Positions 33,831-45,989 of a DNA stretch of 64,000 nt are shown here, in pieces. Under the pieces are notes generated by a model. The model was not told the origin of the DNA and made no database searches. It saw only the letters and a program-made list of their open reading frames with translations. This DNA is from Chamaecyparis obtusa (lineage: Eukaryota > Streptophyta > Pinopsida > Cupressales > Cupressaceae): contig BSBK01009257.1 in assembly GCA_027943335.1 (NCBI GenBank), positions 551,410 through 615,409 on the forward strand. The letters are read 5' to 3'. A program made the translations under genes and the position numbers. Each line of letters begins with the position of its first letter. Positions within the stretch are counted from its first letter, which is position 1.

Positions 33831-35029
33831 GCAAAGTGTTCAACTTTAACAACATAAAAGTGTTATTTGTGTTTAGAATTTGAAGATGATGTGAATTAAT
33901 GAAATGTGTAAAACTGGATGAAGTTTATGTTTATAATTTTTTTTAAAATTAAACAATAATGGATACATTTTTTTAATTTTTTAAGTCCATTTTTTAATTA
34001 CTTTAAAATGCTAAAAAATTTGAAGTCTAGTTCACACCAAAAAAGTATATGCAAATAATCTTTTTTTTTCTCTGATTTCAAAATATGTTATAGATGACAT
34101 GTATAGCCATTGTATAAAAGAAGACAGATTGGTTTCAAATGTATATTTTCTCCGTTATGACTACTCAAAGTCAAACTTATCCAAAATTGACAGTTTTTAT
34201 CTCCCGCCAAATTTTCTCTATCAAATCTACACCATTCAGAAAATAAATTACATATTCTTAAAGAGGATTGTCTCCTCTAGTGTTAAATATAGCTTTTAAT
34301 TTTTTTCATTATGATTTACTATTTATTTTCTTTTTTTGAAGTAGTGTCTTCTCGAATGTTAAAATACCTACTTACAGTATTTTAAAATTATAATATATTA
34401 TCTCTAATCAAAATATTATAAAAACTATATGAGGATAATTTATACTCTGAGCTCTACAAAAGGGTATTTTCATTTTTTGAAGAAAGTTAGTATTGATGGA
34501 GAAATGAGCTGCAGAAATGAGAAGTTCTGCAAATTTCCAATTTTTATTTGTTTGGCTGCCACATGGGATGCCACATAGGCAGTTTTGGCCAGACCAAGTT
34601 TGATCGAACCCCCTGCATATATGTACGCTAATTCTTCATTGATCTAACATATTTCACTTATATTTACTCATTTTTCTTGTTCGGCCATACCTGTCTTGGC
34701 CAAAACATGTTTGCCACGTCGACGCCACTTGGAGCCGTGTATGTGCCACACACATTCATCTTTACAGTGTCTGGTCGAACCATGTTCAAATGAAAGTACC
34801 TTCGGTTGGAACCCGTTGATTGTCCTCTACTGTGACATAATTTTGTACTTTTACCCACTGAAAAATAAAATTGAGGAAGCTATTATAGAAACAGCAAACA
34901 ATAAAATCATGCATCAATCCAAAGGTGACTCCAAAATGACTTACTAGGATGAGAAAATGAGATGCAAATGGATAGGCTTAAAGATACCCCCTTATATTGG
35001 GTTGGGTGGGACAGATAATAGGTAGAAAA
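33831..35029. other. AT-rich stretch within the LINE, no gene recognised
   Basis: The LINE coding match pauses here and resumes at about 34930-35040 with the RNase H lead-in. The sequence may be linker or a further unidentified insertion. I see no LTR or TIR boundaries. Confidence 0.35.
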
Positions 35030-35039
35030 TAAAAGAGGT

Positions 35040-35335
35040 GAGATGGAATCCTCCTAAAGAAGGATGGTTAAAGCTCAACTTTGATGGTGCATCTTGGGAT
35101 AATCTAGGATAGACAGGCATGGGTTGTTACATTCATGATTCAAAGGGCAAGGAAGTGGCATGTATGGCAAAACCAATAGGCATAGAAACTAGTTGATATA
35201 CAAAGAAATGAAAGTGAATAAGTTAGAAATAGAAGGAGACTCCACGATAGTTATAAATGCACTAAGGAAGGAATCTATGCCTAATTGGAAACTTAATGGA
35301 GTACTATCAAGAGGTTTATAAATAATCAAATGTTT
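35040..35335 (+). pseudogene. LINE RNase H domain fragment
   Basis: The reading PPKEGWLKLNFDGASWDN is the typical entry to the RNase H-like domain at the end of plant L1-type ORF2 (FDGAS holds the first catalytic Asp). After a frameshift, MKVNKLEIEGDSTIVINALRK supplies the E and D positions. Stops and a frameshift are present. Together with 24850-25016 and 33119-33830 this shows one LINE, 5' truncated by element B and split by element C. Confidence 0.8.
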
Positions 35336-35347
35336 CAAGAAAAGAGC

Positions 35348-35353
35348 CTTCAA

Positions 35354-35405
<52 letters not shown>

Positions 35406-35411
35406 TTGAAG
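35348..35411. repeat. Perfect TA palindrome with CTTCAACC arms
   Basis: CTTCAACCATA, then an uninterrupted (TA)n run, then TATGGTTGAAG form a 64-bp inverted repeat that can fold into one hairpin. It lies inside LINE-derived sequence. Confidence 0.9.
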
Positions 35412-35599
35412 TAAATGAAGTGGTAGATGGGAATTCAACAAGATGGAGAACAAAACAGTGGGATAATGGAGTGATGTCTTAGAAGCTTCAACTAGACTGT
35501 TGAGGACAAGAATCACCTGTAGTATCAACATGTTTGTCACTTTCACTCGCAGACATCACCAAGAGACTCCTTATTGCTTATCACTTTAATAGTATCAAC

Positions 35600-35663
35600 T
35601 TATCTATATATATGTATATATGTATATATATATATATGTATATATGTATACATATATATATCT

Positions 35664-35709
<46 letters not shown>

Positions 35710-35712
35710 ACA

Positions 35713-35756
<44 letters not shown>

Positions 35757-35803
35757 TGTATACATATATACATATATACATATATACATATATATATATA
35801 GAG

Positions 35804-35834
<31 letters not shown>

Positions 35835-35918
35835 CATATATATGTATATATATACATATATATGTATATATATACATATATATGTATATATATACATATA
35901 TATGTATATATATACATA

Positions 35919-35950
<32 letters not shown>

Positions 35951-35952
35951 AC
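35600..35952. repeat. TA-rich satellite with a 20-bp tandem unit
   Basis: About 350 bp made only of T, A and scattered G/C in TATG/CATA steps. From 35821 to 35920 there are five exact copies of the unit TATGTATATATATACATATA, itself nearly palindromic. ORFs over it are low-complexity Tyr/Ile repeats and not genes. Confidence 0.92.
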
Positions 35953-36599
35953 CCATTATTTTTCCCTCTTCTAAATCCATGGTTATAGGCTACTACTAAG
36001 CTAATTCTTTCAATCATGGAGAGAGGTAAAATTGAGTTATCCAACAATGATGGATTAATATGAAGGTCTAATAATTTTAACAATTTAAACTTCTTAGCCA
36101 TGAATAATACCTTTATTCTTAGGCTTGATAGGTTTATTGATTATGATATTATGACAAGCATTTTGCAGATAAGCATTAGAAACAGAGGAATGTATGTAGA
36201 GATTAGCATTTGATGATTAGATATAGAATGAGAGGGCTATTAAACTTTGCAAAAAAATGCAGTATTTTGCAGATAGATCAATTAACTTGAACTTCTTATT
36301 GCTTGTTCAAAATCTTAGAAAGATAAAAGGCTTAAGTTTAGTATTAAATTGGACCTTTGATATGCTAAAAAGACTTGAGCTACCCTTTGGAATAGGTAAA
36401 TGATATTTATGCTAACAGAGTGTCAAGTTTTGTAGAAGTTGCATGGTGTCTTATGTAGGAAAACAGAGCACCTTATAGCACAAGGACCTATCAAAAAGGA
36501 AGTGTGAGATATAGAAAAGGAAATGTTCACTATATATGTGTAATGCAAATGCAATGTAAGGGGGACCTCTCCCATATTTTCAACTTTTTAAAGCAAGCT

Positions 36600-36830
36600 A
36601 TGTATTGTAATGTCTGTAAAGAGAACATAGAATTCATCACTTCTCGTACTCACGGGTGTACTTGTAAAATTTGAAACTAATGTTATTTACACTTCTTATT
36701 TTTGGGGCAAGACTGGAGGTTTTCTCCACCTAGCTCTTTCCTACTAGTGCCCCTAGTGAGTTGGGTTGTAATAAGTTTTCAAAATTAATAAAATAATTTG
36801 GCCATTGGCCTATTGCCTATAAAAAAAAAA
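36600..36830 (+). mobile_element. LINE 3' end with short poly(A)
   Basis: Near the end TTGGGTTGTAATAAG, TTCAAAATTAATAAAATAA and a GCCTATAAAAAAAAAA tail resemble 3' UTRs of plant L1-type LINEs. The A-run at 36820-36830 marks the element's 3' end, so the DNA after it is the pre-insertion sequence. Confidence 0.75.
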
Positions 36831-37306
36831 GAGTATATTTTCTCTTTATTTGTAAAAACTAATTAGTTTGAGTATTTAAAAAATTACAATTTTTGTAGGC
36901 AAATTTCTATAAAAAGTAAATCATGAATTTAATTGGAACCAAGTATACAAATCTAATTACTAGTTAAAAACTAGCTTTATGGGAGGAACTAATGATTATA
37001 AGATATTATAATTTAGTACATATTTAAATAATGCTTTTTAAATTTTTAACATAATTGATATAAATAAAAAAGTTTTATAATTTATTTTACATTATTATTT
37101 TTAATGTAAATTTTTTATATTCATTATATTTAATTTTTTTTTTTAAATTAAATTATGATTCATAAAATCTTAATTCAAAATAATGAAATACTAAAATTAA
37201 ATAGATATTAGAAACATTCATTTGATAGCTCTAAAAAAATTTTAATTATCTTTATCTAATGTAAGAAAAATATACAACATAGAAAAAATGATACACACAA
37301 ACTTAC

Positions 37307-40300
37307 AACATTTCAAGGTGGTCCAAATCCGCAAATGATCGTGGTAGTCGCCCATATAGCTCATTTGAAAGTAAACCTCTATCCCCCAAAAAAGAAAAAA
37401 ATACTATGACTATTAAAAAAATCATCAATAAATAATTCTCGTACTCATTTTCAAAATTCAAGGGAATAAAAATTATTTATCTTACAATAATAGTAAATTT
37501 GTGAGCTTCCCAAGTTCTTTTGGAATACATCCGGATAAATGATTCATACCAAGTTGTCTGAAATAAATAGAACAAGAGTTTCAAATGTTAGAATATAAAT
37601 TTAATACATAAAAGTTATAACTTTTTTTAAAAAATAATCTATTCTTTCTCCAACTATTATTTATAAGATAAAATTCAAAATATTGAATATAGAAAATATC
37701 ATCTAAGTAAATAAAAACTTACAAAATTTTTAAATTAGACAAAGATCCCAATTGTGGTGGTATTGGTCCATTGAGATGATTGCAACAAAAATCACTGCAA
37801 AAGCAATCAATGTTAATATATTTATTAGCGGAGAGGCTTTTAGCCCTTGTACATTTTATTCTAGAAAGCTTGTCTGACATTATAAAACTACAAAAAAAAC
37901 CCACAAAACATGTTTTCTCAAACCACCAAACCATCAAACCTCTTTACAACAAAACTCATACATCTATTTTATTTTTTAAAAGTATATATATATATATGAA
38001 AAAATTGTGAAAAATATTTATTTTATTATTATCAAGTATTCTAATAAGAATATAACTCTAAGTGCAAGTGCTAGTTTTTAAATATTCTTTAAATCATTAG
38101 TAAGATATCTAAATGAACTATCACTATAATTGTAATTGAAAGACTAATAACATTTATTAAGAGATAATTTTAAGAAACCTCTAAAAATGATATCAAAGAT
38201 ATTGAATCTTGAAGAATATTTCATTTTATTAAAAAAAATATTAATTTATGTTGGCTAATTTTCCTTTGCTATAAAAAATTAGTCTTTTATCAATTTTTTA
38301 AGTCACAATTATTTTGTAGAAAAGGAAAATGCATTAATTTCCCTAACAAATTTATCTATCTTTATAAAAAAATTCAATTAGGGCTAGTAGATTATATTAA
38401 ATAAATAAATGGTGGGAATGAAAGGTTAAATCCACTTTGTTTGTTTCATATTGTTATTAGAATGAGTCAAACTAAAAAACAACGCACTTAGTAATATTAC
38501 AATTTGATTTGATGTGGAAAATATCTTCTACTTATCAATTGATGAACTTAAGGTGCTTTATAATGAATGGTTCATAAGACACAACACTTGTTGAAGGTGT
38601 TAAAATCAAAGTGGGTACAACTTTGGAGGAAACTTCATGGTCAAGCATGCTTTAGCTAGAGTAGTGTTCGAAGCACTGTAAGCATCACCTATATACAATG
38701 AGTGCCAAGTGTTTCATTCATTCGCATGAGAGATGAGTTCTTGTGAGCCACTACTCATGAAACATGTGTCAAGAGTTTGACTCAAAAACTACACAATTGA
38801 ATTCTGATAACAATATCACAATTTTACTTGTTGTGGAAAATATCTCCTACTTATCAATTGATGAGCTTAAGGGGATTTATAAAGAATGACTCGTAAGGCA
38901 CAACACTTGTTGAAGGGTTTGCAAATGGGGATGCAAACAAAGTGGATTTAACCTTGGAGGAAACTTTGTAGTTAAGCAAACTTGAACTGGAATAGTATAA
39001 AAAATATTTGAAATAAATATTATTTTATTTTTATATATCAAATTTTAAACAATGTTGACTTAGTCACCATGTCTTATGGATACCAATGAAGTTTTACAAC
39101 TCTTTCAATTAAATGTTATAATTTTATAAATTTTCTAATTATTAGTATATATAAAAAATTTAAATAATTTTTTAATTATCATATGTTATTTTTTTAAAAG
39201 ATGATAGGCTTGAGGGTCTAGAGGAGAGCACCCTAAACTAGCACCTCCCATAATCTGCAATAGATAGTTCAAATTAGTTTCAATTTACTCAAAAAGATTA
39301 GTTTTGAGTCAACATGTTTGAATACAATGTCACAAAATACTTCTTGATTAATTAGGTGTTCAAAATGGTTTCAAAAAGAAGGAAGATCCATTATGTGCAC
39401 TAAGTGATATTTATTGGTGAGGTGATGTGACATCACATAATTGACTGCTTTTTGTGATTACTAAAATCTTTTTATATTCACATTACTCTTTTTGTAATCT
39501 ACTAAAACACTAATTGTGTCATCTACCATTGTCCACTATAAGACCTCACTCCACCAAAAATTAGTCTTAACAAAATAAAGAATTGATAAGTAGGAGGTAT
39601 TTTCCACAGCAAGTCAAATTGTGATATTGCTATCAGGATTCAACTGTGTAGTTTTTTGAGTCAAACTCATTGACCCATGATTCATGAGTAGTGGTTCAAC
39701 ACGAACCCATCTCTCATGAGAATGAATGGAACACTTAGCACTCGTTGAATCTACGTGATGCTCACAGAGGTGAAGCACCGGGACTTCCCTACAAAAGAAT
39801 TTCATACAATTGAATCTAAAAATATTACTTATTAAATGCATGAACTCTGACCGAAAAGCTGATAATTGCAATTTTTCTGTAAAAACATTTACACAATCAA
39901 ATCGGGAAGCTTTTATGAACACCAAAACATAATCAAATCCAGAAACTTTTATGAATAGCAAAACACAATCAAATCGAGAAGCTTTCAGGAACAACAACAA
40001 AAAAAAATACCCCATATACTTATTCCAAATAAATATGACATGGAAATCAAAATAGTAAGTGAAGTCATATTACATACATTTCTTCCAGGTATGTGAGATT
40101 GGCTACCTCCGCTGGAACAACCCCAGTCAGGTTCTGGCTTTTCAGATATCTGCAATCATTTATTTCATCAAACTCTTAAAAAAACTTCTCTGTTTAAGAT
40201 ATGGAAACTAAAAACAGAGCAGAAGTTATAAAAGAAAGGGGGAAAATTGCTAACTTACATTTGGATAACGTGAAAAAAGGTTCTCCCCTCTGTCGTACGC

Positions 40301-40704
40301 ATCTCACAGACCAAATAATTCTCTTTCTGATATTCATGGCTGGCATTCCAGCTTCCCTTTCCACTGCATGGATCCTCACTGAAATCCCACTTTCTGTTCC
40401 TCATTTTCTCTTTTATAACTTTTAGTGCTACAACTGCCCACAGAGAAAATTGAAATAAGTGAATTGAAATATATAGACAGAGAATAATTTCCTAAGAAAT
40501 GAGTTTTTGCAAGCTACTTTTGAGGCAATTGGTTTTGAAAACAGGAGGGAAAATGCATAGAAATAAAAACAGCTGATTACCTTCTTGTGGGTCTGTTACT
40601 GCTGCAGAAACTTCTCCTGGATATGCGCTGTAATAGCAGTGTAGAAGGCTTGTGTATAAAACCCATACTGAAAATATGAAACCCAAATGAGAATTAATGG
40701 CCAT
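37307..40704 (-). CDS. LRR receptor-like kinase (LRR-VIII type), first six exons
   Basis: The exons on the minus strand are 40704-40581, 40433-40259, 40149-40078, 37794-37723, 37557-37486 and 37378-37307. All have GT/AG borders and consistent phase; the last four are 72 nt, one 24-residue LRR each. Exon 1 encodes a signal peptide (MAINSHLGFIFSVWVLYTSL...). Exon 2 has KWDFSEDPCSGKGSW, the N-terminal cap typical of LRR-VIII-2 kinases. The LRRs read YLKSQNLTGVVPAEVANLT, NHLNGPIPPQLGSLSNL, MNHLSGCIPKELGKLTNL and SNELYGRLPRSFADLDHL. Such proteins are plasma-membrane receptors with a malectin-like domain and a cytosolic kinase. Those later exons are not in the window: after 37307 comes about 480 bp of AT-rich sequence and then the LINE. 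The gene is either cut here or has an intron over 37 kb. Confidence 0.88.
38508..39000 (-). mobile_element. TRIM-like element in LRR kinase intron 3
   Basis: Two direct repeats (about 38508-38670 and 38818-39000) share GGAAAATATC.TCTACTTATC, GACACAACACTTG-type sequence and GGAGGAAACTT. Between them is about 150 bp ending, on the minus strand, with TTGTTATCAGAATTC, a degenerate TGGTATCAGAGC primer site. This is TRIM structure: short LTRs, primer site, no ORF. The LTR termini are not clean, so the limits are approximate. Confidence 0.5.
39585..39790 (+). repeat. Second, inverted copy of the TRIM-like element (partial)
   Basis: The reverse complement of 39585-39790 matches 38670-38860: CATTCATTC.CATGAGAGATG, CCACTACTCATGAA and TTTGACTCAAAAA. 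In this orientation TTGTGATATTGCTATCAGG shows the LTR end followed by the primer-site-like sequence. Only one LTR end and the core are evident. Confidence 0.55.
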
Positions 40705-40803
40705 TGCAGAGAAAGGCGAATGATGGAATGAACTAAGTTGGGCTCATTGTCTTTTCCCTTGGTTGTAAAGAAATAGGAATGAAATGGTTTAGATTTGAAA
40801 TGA

Positions 40804-40812
40804 TTATATAGG
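40804..40812 (-). promoter_or_regulatory. Putative TATA box of the LRR kinase gene
   Basis: The minus strand reads CCTATATAATCA about 100 bp before the ATG at 40704, a normal spacing for a plant TATA box with a short 5' UTR. Confidence 0.5.
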
Positions 40813-41377
40813 AATTTATCGATTGTATTGGGATTTTATCAAGAGTCAAAACATTTTTAGGAAATCTGGCATTTTATAATAATGGTTGCTTTACGGGACT
40901 AATTGAGAAGACCCCGAACCTTGTCAGAAATGATCTGCAAGCTGGCAGAGTCGTAGAGTACTAACAGTGGGTGGCAGTCGAGGCGTTCAGATGTTTAGGA
41001 TTAGTTTTATTTGCGTTATATTTTTTAAAAATTGTAATGTTTTACTTTTCTATGTAATCTTATATCAGAGTTGCTAGGTATTCTTTCATTGTTATCATAT
41101 AGTTTTTTTAATATATATATATATTAATATGGGAAAATTTTGATTAAAAATGAATTATTTTTTAAATACAGTTGATCATTTTTATATAAATATAAATAAA
41201 TGTTAATATTAAAAAAAATAAGTTAAAAAAATTATTTTTTATTTTTTTCTATTAAATATAGGTAGATCAAATATAAAAAGAGTAACCACGGAGAGTATTA
41301 AAAGAAGAGGCCCAGCCTCACCACAAACTCAGAATATCATAGGAACAAGAAAGAAATTAGAGGAAGTAAAGGAGCAA

Positions 41378-43120
41378 CTAGTCTAAGACATCATGATGGG
41401 TATCAACCCAAGCAGTCCAACCAAGCGGACCCTCCATCCAAACAATGTTCTTACGCTTCTGAATTTGCATAAGTATGAAAAGCTCATCTTTTCTGGAATT
41501 AATATTTTTTCTAATCTCTTGATTCAACCTTTTGCAAGTACGCTCAAACATTTGAAGATCATTGAGGTTCCTCCTCCACTTGTATCCATGCTTTAACTCG
41601 TAAATGAAAAAAGTGGTGTGCCCATCTTTCAAGAATCTCCTCAACTTATCTTTCTCGACCATCATAGTAGTGTGAACTTGAAGAAAAAAAATTTTAAATG
41701 TGAGTTTTTGAGAAAACTCAGTAAGAACTCTAAGGTTACTTTGATACCTTTCCTCGTTCCTGCACTTCCAGATCTGCCAGAGGATGTTAGAAGATAGCAT
41801 ATTCCAAAATAAATTAGCATCTTTTTTAAGTCCATCAATATGACCAATGACAATTTCTAGAATATTCACATTTAAAGGGTAATAAATACCAAACATGTTC
41901 CAAATTTCTTTAGCAAAGATGCAATCAAAGAGGATATGTCTACCCGTTTCAAGAAGCCTGGAGACTGCAAATGTCAGTAGTGTGACCATCTTTTCTAATA
42001 GGGAGTCTATCAAGCAGAGTTAGCCATTTAAAACATCTGATTTTAGGTTCAACTGGACCTTTCCAGAGAATGTCAAAATATTTTTTCCAAGCACCAGCAT
42101 CAAGAGAGGAATACCAAACAACATTGATATGACTAAGAATACTTTCATTATGATCAATAATTCTATAGATATTCTTGGCTTTGAGGCTAGCCATGATGAC
42201 CCCATCCGACCATTTGCACTTCAGACACCTATGAGAATCCACATGACAGTCAGAAGGCATGTCCTTAGTAGCCTTGACAATCATATTATACGTCTTCTTT
42301 TGGGAGTTCAGAATATTAAACCTAAACTTGAGATCATCCCAGCTGATGAGATTATTAAATTCAAAAAGATCAATAAATTGGGAGATCCCCATCTCAGCCC
42401 ACAACCTAGCAGAACATCCTTGGGAGAGGGCTAGGGGTTTACCAGCCGGGTGCAGGTTCCACCAAATGGACCTTTCACCATAAAGATGCTTGGCATCATG
42501 GAAGTCCTTATTGGTAATAAAGTTCCTAACATGATCCCAGGCTTTCTAGATGGATCTGAAAACCACAGAGCCTTGAACAATGACAAGAAAGTTACCAACA
42601 ATTAAGTCACAAAAAGGGAGATTTCTCCAAGTTCTAGCTTTTTTAGGAAAGCCTCTTTCAATATTATGCCTCACCAACACCATCCATGGATCGTTTCCAT
42701 CCATAGAATGAAAGATCCATTTGGCGGATAAAGCAATGCCCTGAATCTTAAGGTCTTTGAGCCCTAGCCCCCCAAGGAGTCTGTCAATATGACACCAGTC
42801 CCATTTGACCGCATGCATTTTTCTGTTGCATTTACCATCAGACCAGAGGAAGTTCCTAATGGCCTTTTGAATCTCTAAAATTTGATAGTTACTGAACATC
42901 CAAGCAAAGGAGTAATATATGCTGTAAGAAGACAACTTTTTTGACAAACCTGAATTCTGCCAGCAAGAGACAAAGATCTATTATGCCACTTATTCAACTT
43001 CTTGTCAATTTTTTCCTTTATCCGGGACCACATGTCTTTGAGGGAAGGCTCAACAAAGAAGGGGATACCTAAATACTTAACAATCTTATGAGGTCTGCCC
43101 CATTGGAAATAATACTGATT
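41378..43120 (-). pseudogene. LINE ORF2 fragment upstream of the LRR kinase gene
   Basis: The minus strand runs from a post-catalytic reverse transcriptase segment (YLGIPFF..., WHNRSLSLAGRIQV in a broken frame) through YSIYYSFAWMFSNYQILEIQ, KAIRNFLWSDGK, LLGGLGLKDLKIQGIALSAK and DPWMVLVRHNIERGFPKKA, then the zinc-finger-like part ending GRHILFDCIFAKEIW and a C-terminal NILWQIWKCRNEERY. It is 5' truncated at about 43120. Open pieces at 42947-42546, 42404-41949 and 42013-41378 are separated by a stop and a frameshift. It belongs to the plant L1-type group but is a different copy from the LINE at 24850-36830 and lies in the opposite orientation. No A-run is visible at its 3' end. Confidence 0.85.
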
Positions 43121-43692
43121 TTTTATTTTAGCAAATATGACTAATTTTTTATATTTATATTATCTTTTTAGATGATTTAAAATTTCAGTTTATAGGGCAA
43201 TAGAATTTTTTCTATTATTAGTATGTGCATTAATATAATATATACTATTGTATTAATAGTTAGTTATTGTGAAATCATAGATTATTTATAATCTAGTGTA
43301 TTTTAGTTTATTATAAAACTAATTTTTTATATAATTATATGGACATTTATAAAAAATTAAATTAACAAAAATATTTATGAATGGAAAATATTAAAGAAAA
43401 ATTTAAGGAAAAACTCACTATGATAAATCACAAAGTGTGATCAGAAGTTGATGTAAAAATACTTACACAATTAAATTCAGAAACAGCTTGTAATTATCTC
43501 ATAAATTGTAGAAATCTAATGACTCTTATTAAAACTCACTATATTATATTATAATTAAAAAAATACATTTATTGATATTCAAACATCAAAGAACAGAAAT
43601 AAAGTTTCTGATTGGAAAAATTTCTACACAGGTAAATCCAGAAACAAGAAACAGTATAACATTCTGATGAATTAGGACAATCTTATAGTTCT

Positions 43693-44078
43693 GTCAGAAA
43701 TAAACTGTTGACGAGACCCACAGCTGGCCATTCATTTAGATAAGAGATGTACAGTTGTCCTTAAAGTTGGCTGCATATGACCCATCGCTATTAGGAACGT
43801 AAGATCCACGGCTGTTGTCATGAAGTTTTAATTGCCAGCTGTTTCGGTTACACTCGTCTTCATCTCTACATCTCAGAGTTGAAGGTACATTGGTCATTAA
43901 CTGCAAGAGAGGGGAATTGACCCTTCATTATTATGCCGGATTAGAAAATTCTAACCTAAAAAATTAAACACAGTTAGGACGAAGGACAACTGGACGTCTG
44001 ACGTCTCTCATCATAAATCAATCTTTTATCTGACTGAATGGCCAGCTGCGGGTCTCGTCAACAGTTTATTTCAGTCCT
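43693..44078. mobile_element. Small inverted-repeat element (MITE-like)
   Basis: The left arm AAATAAACTGTTGACGAGAC...CAGCTGGCCATTCA (about 43697-43743) is the reverse complement of TGAATGGCCAGCTG...TCGTCAACAGTTTATTT (about 44021-44073), with few differences. About 280 bp without an ORF lie between. Its right arm ends only about 15 bp from the left target duplication of the large element at 44098. Exact termini and target duplication were not resolved. Confidence 0.65.
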
Positions 44079-44097
44079 TGTGATATTTGAATATTTC

Positions 44098-45985
44098 GGC
44101 AATGGGTAAAAGTGCGAAAATTCGCACCTCGTTCCCCGTGTCCTTGCCGTTGCCGTTACCTTCCTCCGTCAGCCCAGTCTCCCGCCCGTACTTTTAGCCA
44201 TTGCCGATACTTTTCTTTTCTCCCCCATCGTTTTAATTCCGCGTTTTTCGTTGAAATAAACAGCCAAGTCTTATCACCGTACCATTTCAGCCAATGCCGC
44301 GTTATTTCCTGGCTGTGGGGGATATGCCTGCCAAAAGACTTTTCTTTTTCTTCTCTCTAAAACCTTAACCACGAGACTATAGTCATTGAAGTCGTCCAGT
44401 CAATGGATTGGACAGTAGCAGAAAATGCTACCACGAGCAAAGACTAGATATAGTATGCTATTTAAGTTTAAGACATTCAATACAATTTGAATAGTCATAG
44501 CAATAATCAAACTTTTTCAATAAATGATGATTCAACTAGTACAAACAATAAAAAGAAAAGATGATTCAAAATAGCAACGAAGAAAGATTGAGATTCCTAT
44601 AGTATCATTCTTTAAGGTATGCATTTCAAGTGGATCAAATACAATTGCAAGACTTCAACTTGGAAATGGGTAAGCTTAGACCACATTTTTACTTTTAGCA
44701 TTGTAGAAAATATATATTTTTTAGAGGTGAGTTAAAATTTAAAATATCTAAGTTTATGTTATAGTAAATTATATACAATTTAATGTTTACTATCTCAAAA
44801 AAATATTATACATTAGTTATATGTTATATTATATTTATATTTTAATAATTTTTATTGTAGAATACGATATATAATTATAACATTGCTTAAAAATAAATAT
44901 ACATTAAATAAAATATAAGATATAATTCTAATTTTTTTAAACTACAACTTTAAGTAACATCTAATTTTGTTTCAAAGATAATCAACTATTACTGTCCTAT
45001 ATTATCATCCTTTAAGACATACATTTTAAGTGCTCTAAGAAAATTGCAAGACTTTAACTTGGAAATGGATAAGCTTAGACCACTTTTCTTTTAGTGTTGT
45101 GTAAAAATGTAAAATATATGAGATTCTTAAAAGTGTAAAAATGTTGAGGACAAGTCATGTTATAGTATATTATATATAATTTAATGTGTACTATCTAAAA
45201 GAATATATTATACATTAATTGTATGTAATATTGTATTTATATTTCAATAATTCCTATTATAGAATACAGTATATATTCATAATTATAATTATAGTATTGT
45301 ATAAAACTAAACTTACTATAGACAATAAAAGCTATAATACTATTTTTTTGAAACTATGATTTTAAATAACATTTAATTTTATATATATTTTAAGTGCACC
45401 AATACTATTTGAGACTTTAGTTTGGAAATAAGTAAGCTTAGACCACATTTTTACAACTTTTAACATTGTGCAAAATTTATTTTTTAGTTCCATGTTAAAA
45501 TATAAAATATGTGAGATTCTAAAAATTTTTAAAATTTAGGTGCAAGTTTATGTTATAGTATATTATAAATAATTTAATGTCTACTATCTAATTTTGTTTC
45601 TATTATAAAATATAAAATATAATTAATATTATTTAAAAGTAAATTACATTATTAAAAAGAAAGATATCATACTATTTTTTTGAAATTGTCATTTAGTTTT
45701 GTTTTAAAGATAATCAATTACTATTGATCATTAGAAAGTAAATCTCACACATCCATATATGATTGAATAATAATAATAATTTTATATTCATATTAATTAA
45801 TCTATATTATATTAAAATATAGTAATATACTTTTTATATATAATAAATATAATTATATTATATACAATTTAAATTAAATTATATTATTAAATATAAGCAT
45901 AATATTATTTCAAAAAATTGTCAACAATGCCAATAAGAAATAGTTGTCAACAATATCAATAAGAAAAATGGGAACTTTGCAAAAG
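44098..45985 (+). repeat. Left inverted arm of the Mutator-like element
   Basis: The outer 250 bp are GC-rich, with a short palindrome (GTGCGAAAATTCGCAC) near the tip. Then come three tandem repeats of about 360-400 bp, marked by the shared landmark GGAAAT.....AAGCTTAGACCAC at about 44662, 45061 and 45424. The repeats have diverged from each other, but each is nearly identical to its partner in the other arm. Confidence 0.88.
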
Positions 45986-45989
45986 CAAA

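Noticed and set aside
35821..35930. Regular 20-bp repeats considered as a CRISPR-like array
   Set aside because: The units are contiguous with no unique spacers, wholly TA-rich, in plant nuclear DNA.
35534..36101. Long ORFs on both strands rich in Tyr, Ile, His and Met
   Set aside because: They are translations of a TA-rich satellite, open in several frames on both strands, with no protein-like composition.
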